In this document: piece after piece, positions 1 through 9,195 of the stretch
Numbering within the stretch: the stretch's first letter is position 1
Layout of the letters: every line of letters begins with the position of its first letter
IMG/VR virus record: IMGVR_UViG_3300022700_000048
Location: 1 to 64,000 of that record
DNA: 64,000 nucleotides
Origin: a virus
Reading direction: 5' to 3' (one strand)
Program-made: the position numbers and the translations under genes
Notes under the pieces: generated by a model
Databases searched by the model: none
The model's input: only the letters and a program-made list of their open reading frames with translations
Told to the model about the DNA's origin: nothing

Positions 1-282
1 GGAAATCCACATAGAAATTTTAATCCAACAAATAAGGTTAGAACAAATTTTTTTGAAATTCTTTTAAGAGAATTAATGATTGGTAAAACAATATATTTAG
101 ATGATGATACATCAATATATATCGATGATTTAAATTATCAACCAAAAGTTGAGCAAATTTTAATAAAATCAGGAGAAGAGGTATATAAATTACCAATTAA
201 TCAAAATTTTGATTTTGATTATGATCAAATTAGTATATTGTTTCCAACAGTAGGTAAAATAACAGGAAAGGTTAGTAGATAA
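1..282 (+). CDS. C-terminal part of an unidentified phage protein (5' end outside window)
   Basis: The reading frame is open from the first base of the window, so the methionine at 76 is probably internal and the gene starts upstream. Ninety-three residues are visible, acidic and beta-rich in appearance, with no motif I recognise. It ends two bases before the next gene, which suggests one operon. A structural role is only a guess from position. The reading frame is secure; the function is unknown. Confidence 0.7.
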   Translation, partial: GNPHRNFNPTNKVRTNFFEILLRELMIGKTIYLDDDTSIYIDDLNYQPKVEQILIKSGEEVYKLPINQNFDFDYDQISILFPTVGKITGKVSR

Positions 283-284
283 GT

Positions 285-698
285 ATGAAATATTATTCAA
301 CATATGATGGTCGTAATTTTTTTATTTCAAAGAATAGTACATTACCTAAATTAAAATTACCATTATTACAATCAATACGTGAACAATATAATATTACTGA
401 TGAAATGCTTGAAAATGTTGGTGTAACATTTTCAATGAAAAATATTGAAAGTGGTATATATCATATTGCAAATACACCAGCGGATTTAGTAATAAATGAT
501 AATCTTGATAAGTATCCTGATGAAGAAAAATATACACTTGAATATAAATTCAAATTAAGGGATACAAAAAATTTGGGTAGATTTGAAGGTGAATTTAAAG
601 TTGATTTTTTAGATAATAATGGTAAAATAACACTTCCTAATAATCAACCAATTAATATTATTATTGGTGATTCAATGACTAAAACAACTGTAATATAA
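285..698 (+). CDS. Hypothetical protein, 137 aa
   Basis: Starts two bases after the stop of the preceding frame and ends 59 bases before the helicase gene, so it closes an operon. The product is mixed alpha/beta, has no membrane segment or cysteine cluster, and matches no family I recognise. The region immediately downstream carries a new host-type promoter, which marks the border between this upstream block and the replication block. Confidence 0.7.
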   Translation: MKYYSTYDGRNFFISKNSTLPKLKLPLLQSIREQYNITDEMLENVGVTFSMKNIESGIYHIANTPADLVINDNLDKYPDEEKYTLEYKFKLRDTKNLGRFEGEFKVDFLDNNGKITLPNNQPINIIIGDSMTKTTVI

Positions 699-711
699 GA
701 AAAATATTTTC

Positions 712-741
712 TTGCTTTCTTATATATTTTCACTATCTTTG
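712..741 (+). promoter_or_regulatory. Bacteroidota-type promoter for the helicase-polymerase operon
   Basis: TTG at 712-714 and TATCTTTG at 734-741 are separated by 19 bases, matching the Bacteroidota consensus TTG-N19-ish-TAnnTTTG. The start codon of the helicase lies 15 bases downstream of the -7 element, so the leader would be about ten bases. No WGTATTTATW motif is present here. Confidence 0.75.
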
Positions 742-756
742 TAATAAAATTTTTAT

Positions 757-2556
757 ATGCAAAATGCTGTTTTTGTTGTACATTGTGAAAGAATACCACG
801 CAAACAAGCCTATAAGGTGTGGTTTCCATATAATGAACAACTTATAGAAATGATTCGTAAATTACCTAATGATTCACGAAAATGGCATAGTTTTGAAAAA
901 ATTTGGGAATTAAAAACGTCTGCATTATATACCCTAATTAAGGGATTTAGAGGTTCCAATAAAATTCATTTTGATTTTGGTAATCCTGATAGTAGAAAAA
1001 TTTTTATTCAGCAGATAAAAAAGATTGAAAAAAAAGAAAGAGAACGGAAAAAAATGATTGCCGATCTCGAAAAAAAGAAAGAACATTGGGTTAAATGGAA
1101 AGAAGAACTTGAAGATAATTATTTAAAATATTGGGATAAGGTTCATAAAAATTTAAAAGAGGATGTTAAATTATATCCACATCAGGTTGTTGCAACAATG
1201 TTTCTTAATGAAACAAGAAGTGCTCTAATCTCCCATGAAATGGGGCTTGGGAAGAGCATTATCAGCATTGCTTATATTGAAATGAATAATTTTGAGAAAG
1301 TATTAGTAATAACACCAAATTCACTTAAATTTAATTATTATAATGAAGTTGAAAAATTTACTAATAGTAAAGCACATATTGTAAATTGGAGAAAAAATAA
1401 ATATTCAATTGAAGAAGCTAAATATGTAATTGTTAATTATGAATATTTTAATCCATCATCAAAAACTAAAGTGGATAAAAAATGGAAAAAATTAAAAATT
1501 AATAAAAATGAACTTGATGTTGTAATTTGTGATGAAAGTACAAGATTAAAAAATACTAAATCAAATACATATAAAAATTTTAAAAGATTATTAGGTAAAC
1601 CAGATGTTTTCAGAAACAAAAAAGTAAGTAAAGTATTTTTAAGTGGAACACCTGCCCCTAATAGGGCATATGAACTTTATTCAGTACTTAATCAAATATC
1701 ACCATTAGATTTTGCCACAAAAAAATATTTTTATGAATATTATTGTGGTATGACCTATGATCTTAACGGTTTTGGTTGGGTTAGTGATGGTTCACAGGCT
1801 AAATTAGAAGAATTATATCATAAAATTGCACCATATACACATAGGAAAAGAAAGAAAGATGTTTCAACCGATCTCCCCGATAAAATATATCAAAGAATAA
1901 TATTAGAAATGAAAGATAAAGATTATAATATATATTCTGATATTGAAAGTGGTGTTGCAAATGAATTTGTAGAAAGACCCACAGCAAATCCATTAACAAT
2001 AATGATTCGCTTGAGGCAATATACTTCTCATTTAAAAGTTAAAGAAATGAGAGAAATAATTAATGGTATTATTGAAACAGGAGAAAAGATTGTTGTTGTT
2101 GATTCATTTAAAAACCCATTGTATGATTTATATGAAGAGTTTAAAGAAATTTCAGGGATACATACTGGTGATCAAACACCTGAAGAAAGAGCAGAGACTG
2201 TAAGGAAATTTCAAGACCCTGATGATCCAATGTTAATATTTTTTGGTTCAATTCAAACAATTAATTATGGTCTTACTTTAACAGCAGCAAGTAAAATGTT
2301 TGTTATGACAGTACCATATTCAGTGGGTGAGTATGATCAGGTCGCAGATCGTTGCCACCGCATAGGGCAGGAAAATGTGGTTAATATATATCCATTAATA
2401 TTTCCAGATACGATTGATGATTATGTATATTCATCAGTTGAAAATAAAAGAGCAGAAATTGTTAAGGTAATAGATAATGAGGATTATAAGTCAAATGTTG
2501 ATGATTCAGTATTACATGAAGTAATTAATAAAATAAAAAGAAAATATGATAAATGA
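757..2556 (+). CDS. SNF2-family DNA helicase/translocase (UvsW-like role)
   Basis: A two-lobe superfamily 2 ATPase of 599 residues. The first lobe has Walker A GLGKS near residues 163-167, a Walker B variant DEST near 259-262 and the SGTPAPN motif III. The second lobe has the typical QTINYGLTL segment and the arginine-finger motif QVADRCHRIGQ near 528. The first 130 residues look like the N-terminal region of SMARCAL1/HARP-type annealing helicases, followed by a charged helix. By analogy with T4 UvsW it may rewind or branch-migrate DNA during recombination-dependent replication. It starts an operon that continues through the polymerase and overlaps the next gene by 11 bases. Confidence 0.9.
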   Translation: MQNAVFVVHCERIPRKQAYKVWFPYNEQLIEMIRKLPNDSRKWHSFEKIWELKTSALYTLIKGFRGSNKIHFDFGNPDSRKIFIQQIKKIEKKERERKKMIADLEKKKEHWVKWKEELEDNYLKYWDKVHKNLKEDVKLYPHQVVATMFLNETRSALISHEMGLGKSIISIAYIEMNNFEKVLVITPNSLKFNYYNEVEKFTNSKAHIVNWRKNKYSIEEAKYVIVNYEYFNPSSKTKVDKKWKKLKINKNELDVVICDESTRLKNTKSNTYKNFKRLLGKPDVFRNKKVSKVFLSGTPAPNRAYELYSVLNQISPLDFATKKYFYEYYCGMTYDLNGFGWVSDGSQAKLEELYHKIAPYTHRKRKKDVSTDLPDKIYQRIILEMKDKDYNIYSDIESGVANEFVERPTANPLTIMIRLRQYTSHLKVKEMREIINGIIETGEKIVVVDSFKNPLYDLYEEFKEISGIHTGDQTPEERAETVRKFQDPDDPMLIFFGSIQTINYGLTLTAASKMFVMTVPYSVGEYDQVADRCHRIGQENVVNIYPLIFPDTIDDYVYSSVENKRAEIVKVIDNEDYKSNVDDSVLHEVINKIKRKYDK

Positions 2557-2911
2557 TGATAAATTAAGAGAAAATCCAATACGTAATTTTTTATTTCAAT
2601 TAATGATATTAGATTATGATATATCTAATAATGAATTATATGATAGTATTTTTGAAAATATTGTTTTTATTTTAGAACAAATGAATATTAGTAGTGAATC
2701 AATAATATATTTAGAATATAAAATAAAAAAAATAAAAAAAGAACATATAAAAATAATACCAGAAAATATAATAACAGCACTATGGTTTGCTGGAATATTA
2801 CCATATGATTGCGATTCGGTGTATAATAAAAATGAAATAGAATATAACGATAGAATTTATAAATTTAATAAAAAAACAAAAAAATTAACATGGAAAAAAA
2901 TAAAAAAGTAG
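2546..2911 (+). CDS. Hypothetical protein, 121 aa
   Basis: Overlaps the helicase stop by 11 bases and the following QueC-like gene by 22 bases, so it is translationally packed into the replication operon. The product is mostly helical and lysine-rich with an aromatic patch (ALWFAG). I do not recognise a family. The overlaps on both sides strongly support that it is a real gene. Confidence 0.65.
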   Translation: MINDDKLRENPIRNFLFQLMILDYDISNNELYDSIFENIVFILEQMNISSESIIYLEYKIKKIKKEHIKIIPENIITALWFAGILPYDCDSVYNKNEIEYNDRIYKFNKKTKKLTWKKIKK

Positions 2912-3729
2912 TTGTTTTATTTTCAGGTGGTTTAGATTCTACATATTTAGTGTGGGATAACTTAAAAAAGGGTAATGTTGTAATACCTGTTTATTTTACA
3001 ATAACTAATAATGGTGATAAACCACAATTAGAAAGAAATAGAATTAAATTATTATATAAAAAATTTCATGAAACATATGGTGATTTAATTAAAGAACCTG
3101 AAAATGTTATGGGAGTTGAAATTACAAATTTAGGTTCTGGTTTACATTTTCATCAAGTTCCCGTATGGATTTTAGGATTACAATTTTGTCAAATAAGTTA
3201 TTTAAATGAAATACAAATTGGTTATATAATGAATGATGATGTTATTTCATATATTAATGATATTAAAAAAATATATAATTCATATAAAGGAATTTTAGAT
3301 AAACAAATACCATTAAAATTTCCATTATTAAAAATAAAAAAAGAATTAATATTTAAAGAACTACCTAAAAAATATCGTGATTTAACAGTTACTTGTGAAA
3401 ACCCCAAAATTATTGGTAATGAAAATGCCACTATTTTAAATTATGAACCATGTGGAAATTGTCCGGCATGTGTGAAAAAAATTCATGTTTGTAATGAATT
3501 TGATAATATTCCAGAAAATTATAGAAAATCAGAAATATTAAATAGTATTGGTTATTTAAATAAGTTTGGTAACATTTTAAATTCTGAACAAGAAAATAAT
3601 AGGCATTGTATTACGTTTGAATTTGAAGAAGATTTATCAACTAATTTAAAAAATGAAATTGATTCAATACCTGATTTAACATCTAAATCAATACCAAGAT
3701 ATAAACAATTAGAAATTAATTTTGAATAA
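2890..3729 (+). CDS. QueC-like 7-cyano-7-deazaguanine synthase family protein
   Basis: N-terminal PP-loop ATPase motif SGGLDS at residues 12-17, and a C-terminal cysteine cluster (Cys near 168, then CGNCPAC near 188-194) that matches the zinc site of QueC. QueC converts CDG to preQ0, a precursor of queuosine and of deazaguanine DNA modifications made by some phages. The protein is about 50 residues longer than bacterial QueC (279 versus roughly 220-230), with a divergent middle. No QueD, QueE, FolE or transferase gene is visible in the window, so its pathway cannot be completed from here. It lies between the helicase and polymerase genes, consistent with a DNA-modification role. Confidence 0.8.
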   Translation: MEKNKKVVVLFSGGLDSTYLVWDNLKKGNVVIPVYFTITNNGDKPQLERNRIKLLYKKFHETYGDLIKEPENVMGVEITNLGSGLHFHQVPVWILGLQFCQISYLNEIQIGYIMNDDVISYINDIKKIYNSYKGILDKQIPLKFPLLKIKKELIFKELPKKYRDLTVTCENPKIIGNENATILNYEPCGNCPACVKKIHVCNEFDNIPENYRKSEILNSIGYLNKFGNILNSEQENNRHCITFEFEEDLSTNLKNEIDSIPDLTSKSIPRYKQLEINFE

Positions 3730-3740
3730 AAAATAATATT

Positions 3741-6700
3741 ATGAATAAACTTAATATTCTTAATGAAATAAAAGCCTTTTTAGATGGATATAATGAAGAT
3801 TTAAAATATTTAGTTCATGTAGAAGCAAATCCTAATGTAAATTATGCCGAGTGTATTATTCACCCACCAAATGAAGAGAAACGAATTGAAAAAATACAAT
3901 ATGAACCTTTTATGTATATGAAAGATTTAAAAAGTAATAATATTACCTTATTTAATAATGATAAGGAATTTATTAAAGAAAAAATGGTTCAATATGGTAT
4001 TAAGATAAAAAAATTAAAAACTGGTGGACAAAAAAGATTAGAAAATGGTTTTTGTTATAAAATAACAAGCACTAAATCATATAAATCAATAATTAATTTT
4101 TTTCGTGATGGTGGTGTTTATATATATGAAAAAGCTAGAGATGATGAGGGAAATGTAATTGAAAATAATAAAGGTAAACCAATATTTTTATATCGTCATT
4201 TATTTTATTCCCCTAAACCATATGAACAATTTTTAATTAATAAAAAAGCAAGATTATTTAAGGGTTTTGAGGAGTATGAAGATATTCATAAATTAACATT
4301 TGATATTGAATCAACGGGTTTACGTCCTGAAATATCAAGAGTTTTTGCTATTGGTGTTAAAGATAATAGGGGATTTGAAATAGCATTAGAGGTTGAAAAA
4401 ACAGATGATGATGAGGCAGAAGCTAATTTAATAAGAGATTTTTTTAATACTATTGCTAAAATAAAACCAGCTATTATTATTGGACATAATTCAGAAGAAT
4501 TTGATTTTTATTATCTATTGGGTAGAGCAAAGATATTAGGTATTGATTTAAATTTAATACCAACATCATTAAAAAGAGAACAAAAAATAAAAAGAATACC
4601 AAATTCAAAAGTAAAAATTGGTAATGGGTCTGAAGAATATACGGCAACAAAAATGTGGGGTATTTCAATAATTGATACATTACATGCAGCAAAACAAACT
4701 GCTGCAATGAATAGTGATTTAAAGAAAACTAATTTGAAATATGTTGCAAAATACGAAAAAATTGCAAAAAATAATAGAACATATATAAAGGGTGAAGATG
4801 ATTCAATTGGTAGATATTATCATGAAAATCCAATATTTTTAGCAAATGATAAAAATGAACATATTGAAATACCTAAAGAATTTCAAAAAACAGGGAAAAG
4901 ATTATTTATTGCTCAACAAAAAAAGAAGGAATTAACAGAAGATCAATATAAAAAAATAAAAAAACATTGTTTTAATAATGATCCTGATTTTGTAAAATGG
5001 TATAAGGAAAATAAATTATTAGAAAATAATATGAAGATATTTGTTCAAGGTAAAACACTTTTAAAACAATATCTTCTTGATGATTTATATGAAACAGAAA
5101 AGGTTGATGATTTATATAATGCCTCTTCATTTATGTTAGCAAAAATTGTACCCACAATATATCAAAGAATATGTACAATGGGTACTGCATCAATTTGGAA
5201 TTTACTTTTAACGGCATGGAGTTATGAATATGATATTGCTATACCACATCCAGATGTGAAAAAAGAATATTCAGGTGGTCTTACACGTTGTTATAAAATA
5301 GGCTATACAAAAAAATTAGCAAAAATTGATTATGCATCATTATATCCGATGTTACAGTTAACATGGGATATATTTCCAATATTTGATATTAGTAATGCAA
5401 TGAAGAAAATGCTTATATATATGACAACAACTCGTAATATATATAAAAAATTGGGTAGATCAGAATTATTAGAAAATGAAGAAATTGAATTATTAAAAGG
5501 AATTGATCATGAAACATATATAAAATATAAAAATAAAACATTAACAGAAAAAGAAAGAAATATCTTTAATGTGAAGCAATTACCACTTAAAATTCTAAAT
5601 AATTCACAATATGGTGCATTAGGTTCAGATGTTTCATTTAATTGGTCAGATAACGTATGTGCTGCTCGTATTACAACGTCAGGTCGTTTAGAGTTAAGAC
5701 ATGCTATTTCATGGTTTAAAAATTTTGGTATGACACCACTGCTTGCAGTAACGGACGGCGTTAATTTTCATATTCCTGATAAAACTAAAATAAGAATATC
5801 TGATGATGGAATAAGTGAGGGAAATAATGAGGGTTTAATTGAGGAAATGTGGAAATATAAAGGTGAAACAGGTCTTAATGCAATAATTGAATATTTTAAT
5901 GATTCTGAAATGAGAAAACCATATATGGCAGCAGATAATGATGGTGAGTTTGTTTCATGTTTAAATTTATCACGTATTAATTATGCACTTTTAGAAGAGA
6001 AAAAAGATAAAAAAACCGGAAAAATTAATAAAAAAATTAAACTTACTGGTAATACAATTAAATCAAAAGTATTATCAGAATATATTGAAGAATTTATAGA
6101 TAATGGATTACAATTGATTCTTGAGGGTAAAGGATATGAATTTGTTGAATATTATTATGATTATGTTGAAAATCTTTTTTATCAAAAAATACCATTAAAG
6201 AAAATTGCGAGTAAAAGTAAATATAAGCAAACATTAAAGGATTATTTAAATAGAGGTGTTGATAAAAATGGTAGGAAAAAGGGTAAACAAGCACATATGG
6301 AATTAGTATTGGAAGAAAGAGAAAATATTGCTGAAGAATTATTTGAAAAACATAAAGAAAATCTTCAATTTATTAAAGATGAAAATGATTTAACAATTGA
6401 AGATAAAATGAAATTAGTTGATGTATATATGCCACCTGAACCAGAATTGGATAGTACTATTTATTATGTTAATACTGGTTATAGAAAATCACATGGTGAT
6501 TCACAAAAGATAAAAGATAAAAAAACAGATAAAAAAAGATTTGCAGCTAAAATTATTAGTAATAAAGATTTGATTGAAAATCCGGATATGACTGGTGAAT
6601 ATAATGTTGATAAATATATTAATGCATTTAATAAACGTGTTAAAACAATATTAGTTGGTTTTGATCGTGAAATTGCTGAAAAAATACCTGCTCGTATTGT

Positions 6701-7430
6701 TAGAAAGAAAGTTAAAGATGAAGAGACTGGTAAAAAGAAAGAACGAGTAAATCTTGAACGTAATTTTTTTACAAAAGATCAATTAGTATTAAAAAATTTT
6801 GATAATGATGATTTTGATGAATCAATGCATTTACAAGAAAAGGAAGTAAATTTTTGGAATGAAACTGGTTTTGATCCACGTTTAGTTTGGAATGGGTTTA
6901 AAATGTATGACGATATGAAAATATATTTTGAAATATATGAAAATGCACTTAAATATTTAAACAATAAAATGAAAAAAGCAGGTAAACCACCAATTAAATC
7001 TAGGAATGAAAAAATAAATAATGGTGAATATGTTTTATTAAAAAATGGTTCGGAATATAGTGTTGGTTATAATAATGGTAAATTTATTGAAATTATTCGT
7101 GAAAATGTAAATATACCAAAAAGTAATATTGAAAAAGAATTAGATAAAAAAACAAAAAAAGAAGAAGAAAAAAGAAAACAGGAAATTGATAATTTACAAG
7201 GTGGTATAGCTAATAAAACAAAAGCTGAAATTGATTTTGAAAATCAAATAAAATTAAGAGAAAAATATTTTCCAATTTTTAAAAAGAAATTTAATTTACC
7301 TGATGATATGACTTATGATTTTTATCAACAAGATACTGATGGGATTGGTGATGAAATGCTTGATAAATTTATAAAAACTGAAGAACAAAAAAATGAAAAT
7401 GAAAAAACTAAATATTTAGGTATTGATTAA
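3741..7430 (+). CDS. DNA polymerase family B with 3'-5' exonuclease domain
   Basis: A 1229-residue replicative polymerase. The exonuclease domain has DIES (Asp near 188), the GHNSEEFDF motif II and a YLLDD motif III-like segment. The polymerase domain has motif A DYASLYP (near 530), motif B with NNSQYG (near 620) and motif C as VTDG near 670-673. Motif C is unusual: the first Asp of the usual DTD appears replaced by Val, while the second Asp (672) is kept. The C-terminal 500 residues are lysine-rich and longer than in T4 gp43 (about 900 aa). It is the last gene of the replication operon; a late-type motif follows at 7454. Confidence 0.95.
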   Translation: MNKLNILNEIKAFLDGYNEDLKYLVHVEANPNVNYAECIIHPPNEEKRIEKIQYEPFMYMKDLKSNNITLFNNDKEFIKEKMVQYGIKIKKLKTGGQKRLENGFCYKITSTKSYKSIINFFRDGGVYIYEKARDDEGNVIENNKGKPIFLYRHLFYSPKPYEQFLINKKARLFKGFEEYEDIHKLTFDIESTGLRPEISRVFAIGVKDNRGFEIALEVEKTDDDEAEANLIRDFFNTIAKIKPAIIIGHNSEEFDFYYLLGRAKILGIDLNLIPTSLKREQKIKRIPNSKVKIGNGSEEYTATKMWGISIIDTLHAAKQTAAMNSDLKKTNLKYVAKYEKIAKNNRTYIKGEDDSIGRYYHENPIFLANDKNEHIEIPKEFQKTGKRLFIAQQKKKELTEDQYKKIKKHCFNNDPDFVKWYKENKLLENNMKIFVQGKTLLKQYLLDDLYETEKVDDLYNASSFMLAKIVPTIYQRICTMGTASIWNLLLTAWSYEYDIAIPHPDVKKEYSGGLTRCYKIGYTKKLAKIDYASLYPMLQLTWDIFPIFDISNAMKKMLIYMTTTRNIYKKLGRSELLENEEIELLKGIDHETYIKYKNKTLTEKERNIFNVKQLPLKILNNSQYGALGSDVSFNWSDNVCAARITTSGRLELRHAISWFKNFGMTPLLAVTDGVNFHIPDKTKIRISDDGISEGNNEGLIEEMWKYKGETGLNAIIEYFNDSEMRKPYMAADNDGEFVSCLNLSRINYALLEEKKDKKTGKINKKIKLTGNTIKSKVLSEYIEEFIDNGLQLILEGKGYEFVEYYYDYVENLFYQKIPLKKIASKSKYKQTLKDYLNRGVDKNGRKKGKQAHMELVLEERENIAEELFEKHKENLQFIKDENDLTIEDKMKLVDVYMPPEPELDSTIYYVNTGYRKSHGDSQKIKDKKTDKKRFAAKIISNKDLIENPDMTGEYNVDKYINAFNKRVKTILVGFDREIAEKIPARIVRKKVKDEETGKKKERVNLERNFFTKDQLVLKNFDNDDFDESMHLQEKEVNFWNETGFDPRLVWNGFKMYDDMKIYFEIYENALKYLNNKMKKAGKPPIKSRNEKINNGEYVLLKNGSEYSVGYNNGKFIEIIRENVNIPKSNIEKELDKKTKKEEEKRKQEIDNLQGGIANKTKAEIDFENQIKLREKYFPIFKKKFNLPDDMTYDFYQQDTDGIGDEMLDKFIKTEEQKNENEKTKYLGID

Positions 7431-7453
7431 TATGATTAGATTAAATAATTGGT

Positions 7454-7463
7454 AGTATTTATA
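7454..7463 (+). promoter_or_regulatory. Putative late promoter motif AGTATTTATA
   Basis: Ten-base motif shared by about 20 gene starts in the window. The downstream start codon (7480) is 16 bases away. It separates the polymerase operon from the accessory block. Confidence 0.6.
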
Positions 7464-7479
7464 TTAAAATATATTATAT

Positions 7480-8136
7480 ATGCGTAAAAAATTTAAGAAA
7501 AAAGATATTGATGAAATTATTAATTCTGATGGTGAATTAATAGGTGGTGATGATTCACCAAATAGTGGTTCCAATTTAGAAACACAAGCTAATAATACAA
7601 CTGATTATAATGCAAAAATTGGGCATCAACCATATAGGTATGATATGCTTGGTCGTTTTGGTTTTACTCTTTTACCTTTTTTCGAAGGTGTTGAAGGTGA
7701 AGAAAATAAACCAAATGAATTAATTAATGAATTAGCCAAATACATGTATAATAGATATATGGAAATTCTTGAATATTATTATCGAAATCCAGAAAAATTG
7801 AAATCTGATTTTAGAAAAAAATCTGAACAAGATTCTGAAGATAATATTAATGATGTTGATTATAAAAATGCTGAAGATATACTTGAAATAATAAAAAAAC
7901 ATTTTGGTGATTCGTTAAAAGAACTGGATGAAAATTTAAAAGAGAATATTGATGAAAATAGTTTTATTGAAGGGAAAATGTTAGATAAAAAGGATAAAAA
8001 AAGTGATGTTGTTAATAAAAAGAAGGATAATGATGTTCTTGATAAAGAAAAGAAAACTGAAAAAATCGCTGATTTAATTAATAAATTAGATAAAGATGAT
8101 GTAAAAAAAATAAAAAATTTATTAGAAACTGAGTAA
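7480..8136 (+). CDS. Hypothetical virion-associated protein, 218 aa
   Basis: First gene after a late-type motif. It has a charged N-terminus, a central aromatic segment (YRYDMLGRFGF, near 50-60) and a long acidic/lysine-rich helical C-terminal half with predicted coiled coil. It overlaps the next gene by one base (TAATG). No enzyme motif is visible. The late motif and position suggest a structural or scaffold-type protein, which is inference only. Confidence 0.6.
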   Translation: MRKKFKKKDIDEIINSDGELIGGDDSPNSGSNLETQANNTTDYNAKIGHQPYRYDMLGRFGFTLLPFFEGVEGEENKPNELINELAKYMYNRYMEILEYYYRNPEKLKSDFRKKSEQDSEDNINDVDYKNAEDILEIIKKHFGDSLKELDENLKENIDENSFIEGKMLDKKDKKSDVVNKKKDNDVLDKEKKTEKIADLINKLDKDDVKKIKNLLETE

Positions 8137-8921
8137 TGAATTCAGAATTATATAATAAAACATATCAGTTACCAACTGAAATTTTAAAACATATTCAGAA
8201 GGTTTTAACATCATATCCAACTGGTGAGGGTGTTAAACGTGCAAAGCATTTATTAAAAAATAAATATGTAACATATCAATCACTTAAAAGATTGAAAAAT
8301 TTTTTTGATCATTATAATGGTGATAATGAACAACAATATGAATTAGCAGGTGGTGATTTAATGAAATCATTTGTTGAAAAAACATTACAAAATGATAGAG
8401 ATGCTGTAAAGAGAAGTGATGATATAAAAAGAGATGTTACTAATAATCCTAATCTTGGTACAAAAGCACAACAGACACCACAATTAAATGAAAATAATGA
8501 TATAAATAATATTACAAATGATGATTTAAAAAAAAATGCTTTAGGAATAATAATAAATGATAATAATCAAATTCTTTTATTAAAAAGAAATCCCAATATT
8601 GAACAATGGCAACCCGGTAAATGGGCACTTGTTGGTGGTGGTATTGAAGATAATGAAACATCAGAAGAAGCATGTAAACGTGAAATAAAAGAAGAAACTG
8701 GATTAATAATTGATCAATTTAAAGAAAAATTTAACATACAAAGAAATCCAGACAGTATTGAATATATTTTTATATCAAAATATGATGGTGATCCATTAAA
8801 TATTAAATTAAATTTTGAACATATTAAATATGGTTGGTTTTCACCTGAAGAAATTAGATTTTTAGATCATGTTCCTAATTTAATTGATTATGTTAATATT
8901 GCATTTAAAAAATACGATTAA
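8136..8921 (+). CDS. Nudix hydrolase fused to an N-terminal helical domain
   Basis: The last 125 residues are a Nudix domain with a full Nudix box: GGGIEDN, then REIKEETG near residues 167-190, matching GX5EX7REUXEEXGU. The first ~130 residues are a separate helical, basic domain that ends in an Asn/Asp-rich linker. Nudix enzymes cleave nucleoside diphosphates linked to another group; the substrate here cannot be told from sequence. The extra N-terminal domain is atypical for free-standing Nudix proteins and could be a virion-attachment or nucleic-acid-binding part (inference). Confidence 0.85.
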   Translation: MNSELYNKTYQLPTEILKHIQKVLTSYPTGEGVKRAKHLLKNKYVTYQSLKRLKNFFDHYNGDNEQQYELAGGDLMKSFVEKTLQNDRDAVKRSDDIKRDVTNNPNLGTKAQQTPQLNENNDINNITNDDLKKNALGIIINDNNQILLLKRNPNIEQWQPGKWALVGGGIEDNETSEEACKREIKEETGLIIDQFKEKFNIQRNPDSIEYIFISKYDGDPLNIKLNFEHIKYGWFSPEEIRFLDHVPNLIDYVNIAFKKYD

Positions 8922-8955
8922 AAAAAAATAATTTTAAATAAAAACACAAAAAATT

Positions 8956-9195
8956 ATGAGTAGATTAGAAGAAATGAGTAAACAATATAGAGAAGAACAA
9001 ATTTCTCGTAATGATTATGATAAAAATGATGAATATTCTGGAACACATCCAAATGCTTTATCAGATGGTGATGAATTGGGTAAAGGTGAAAAAAATGATT
9101 CTGTTGGTAGTAAAACCGATATTGAACAAAGAAATTTACAAAAAGCAAGAAATAAATATAATTTTAATAAACCATATAATGATAGTACAGCATAA
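8956..9195 (+). CDS. Small hydrophilic protein, 79 aa
   Basis: A polar, charged, probably disordered protein with no recognisable domain. Its stop codon overlaps the start of the next gene by one base, so the two are translationally coupled. An alternative frame from 9011 is a shadow without support. Confidence 0.55.
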   Translation: MSRLEEMSKQYREEQISRNDYDKNDEYSGTHPNALSDGDELGKGEKNDSVGSKTDIEQRNLQKARNKYNFNKPYNDSTA

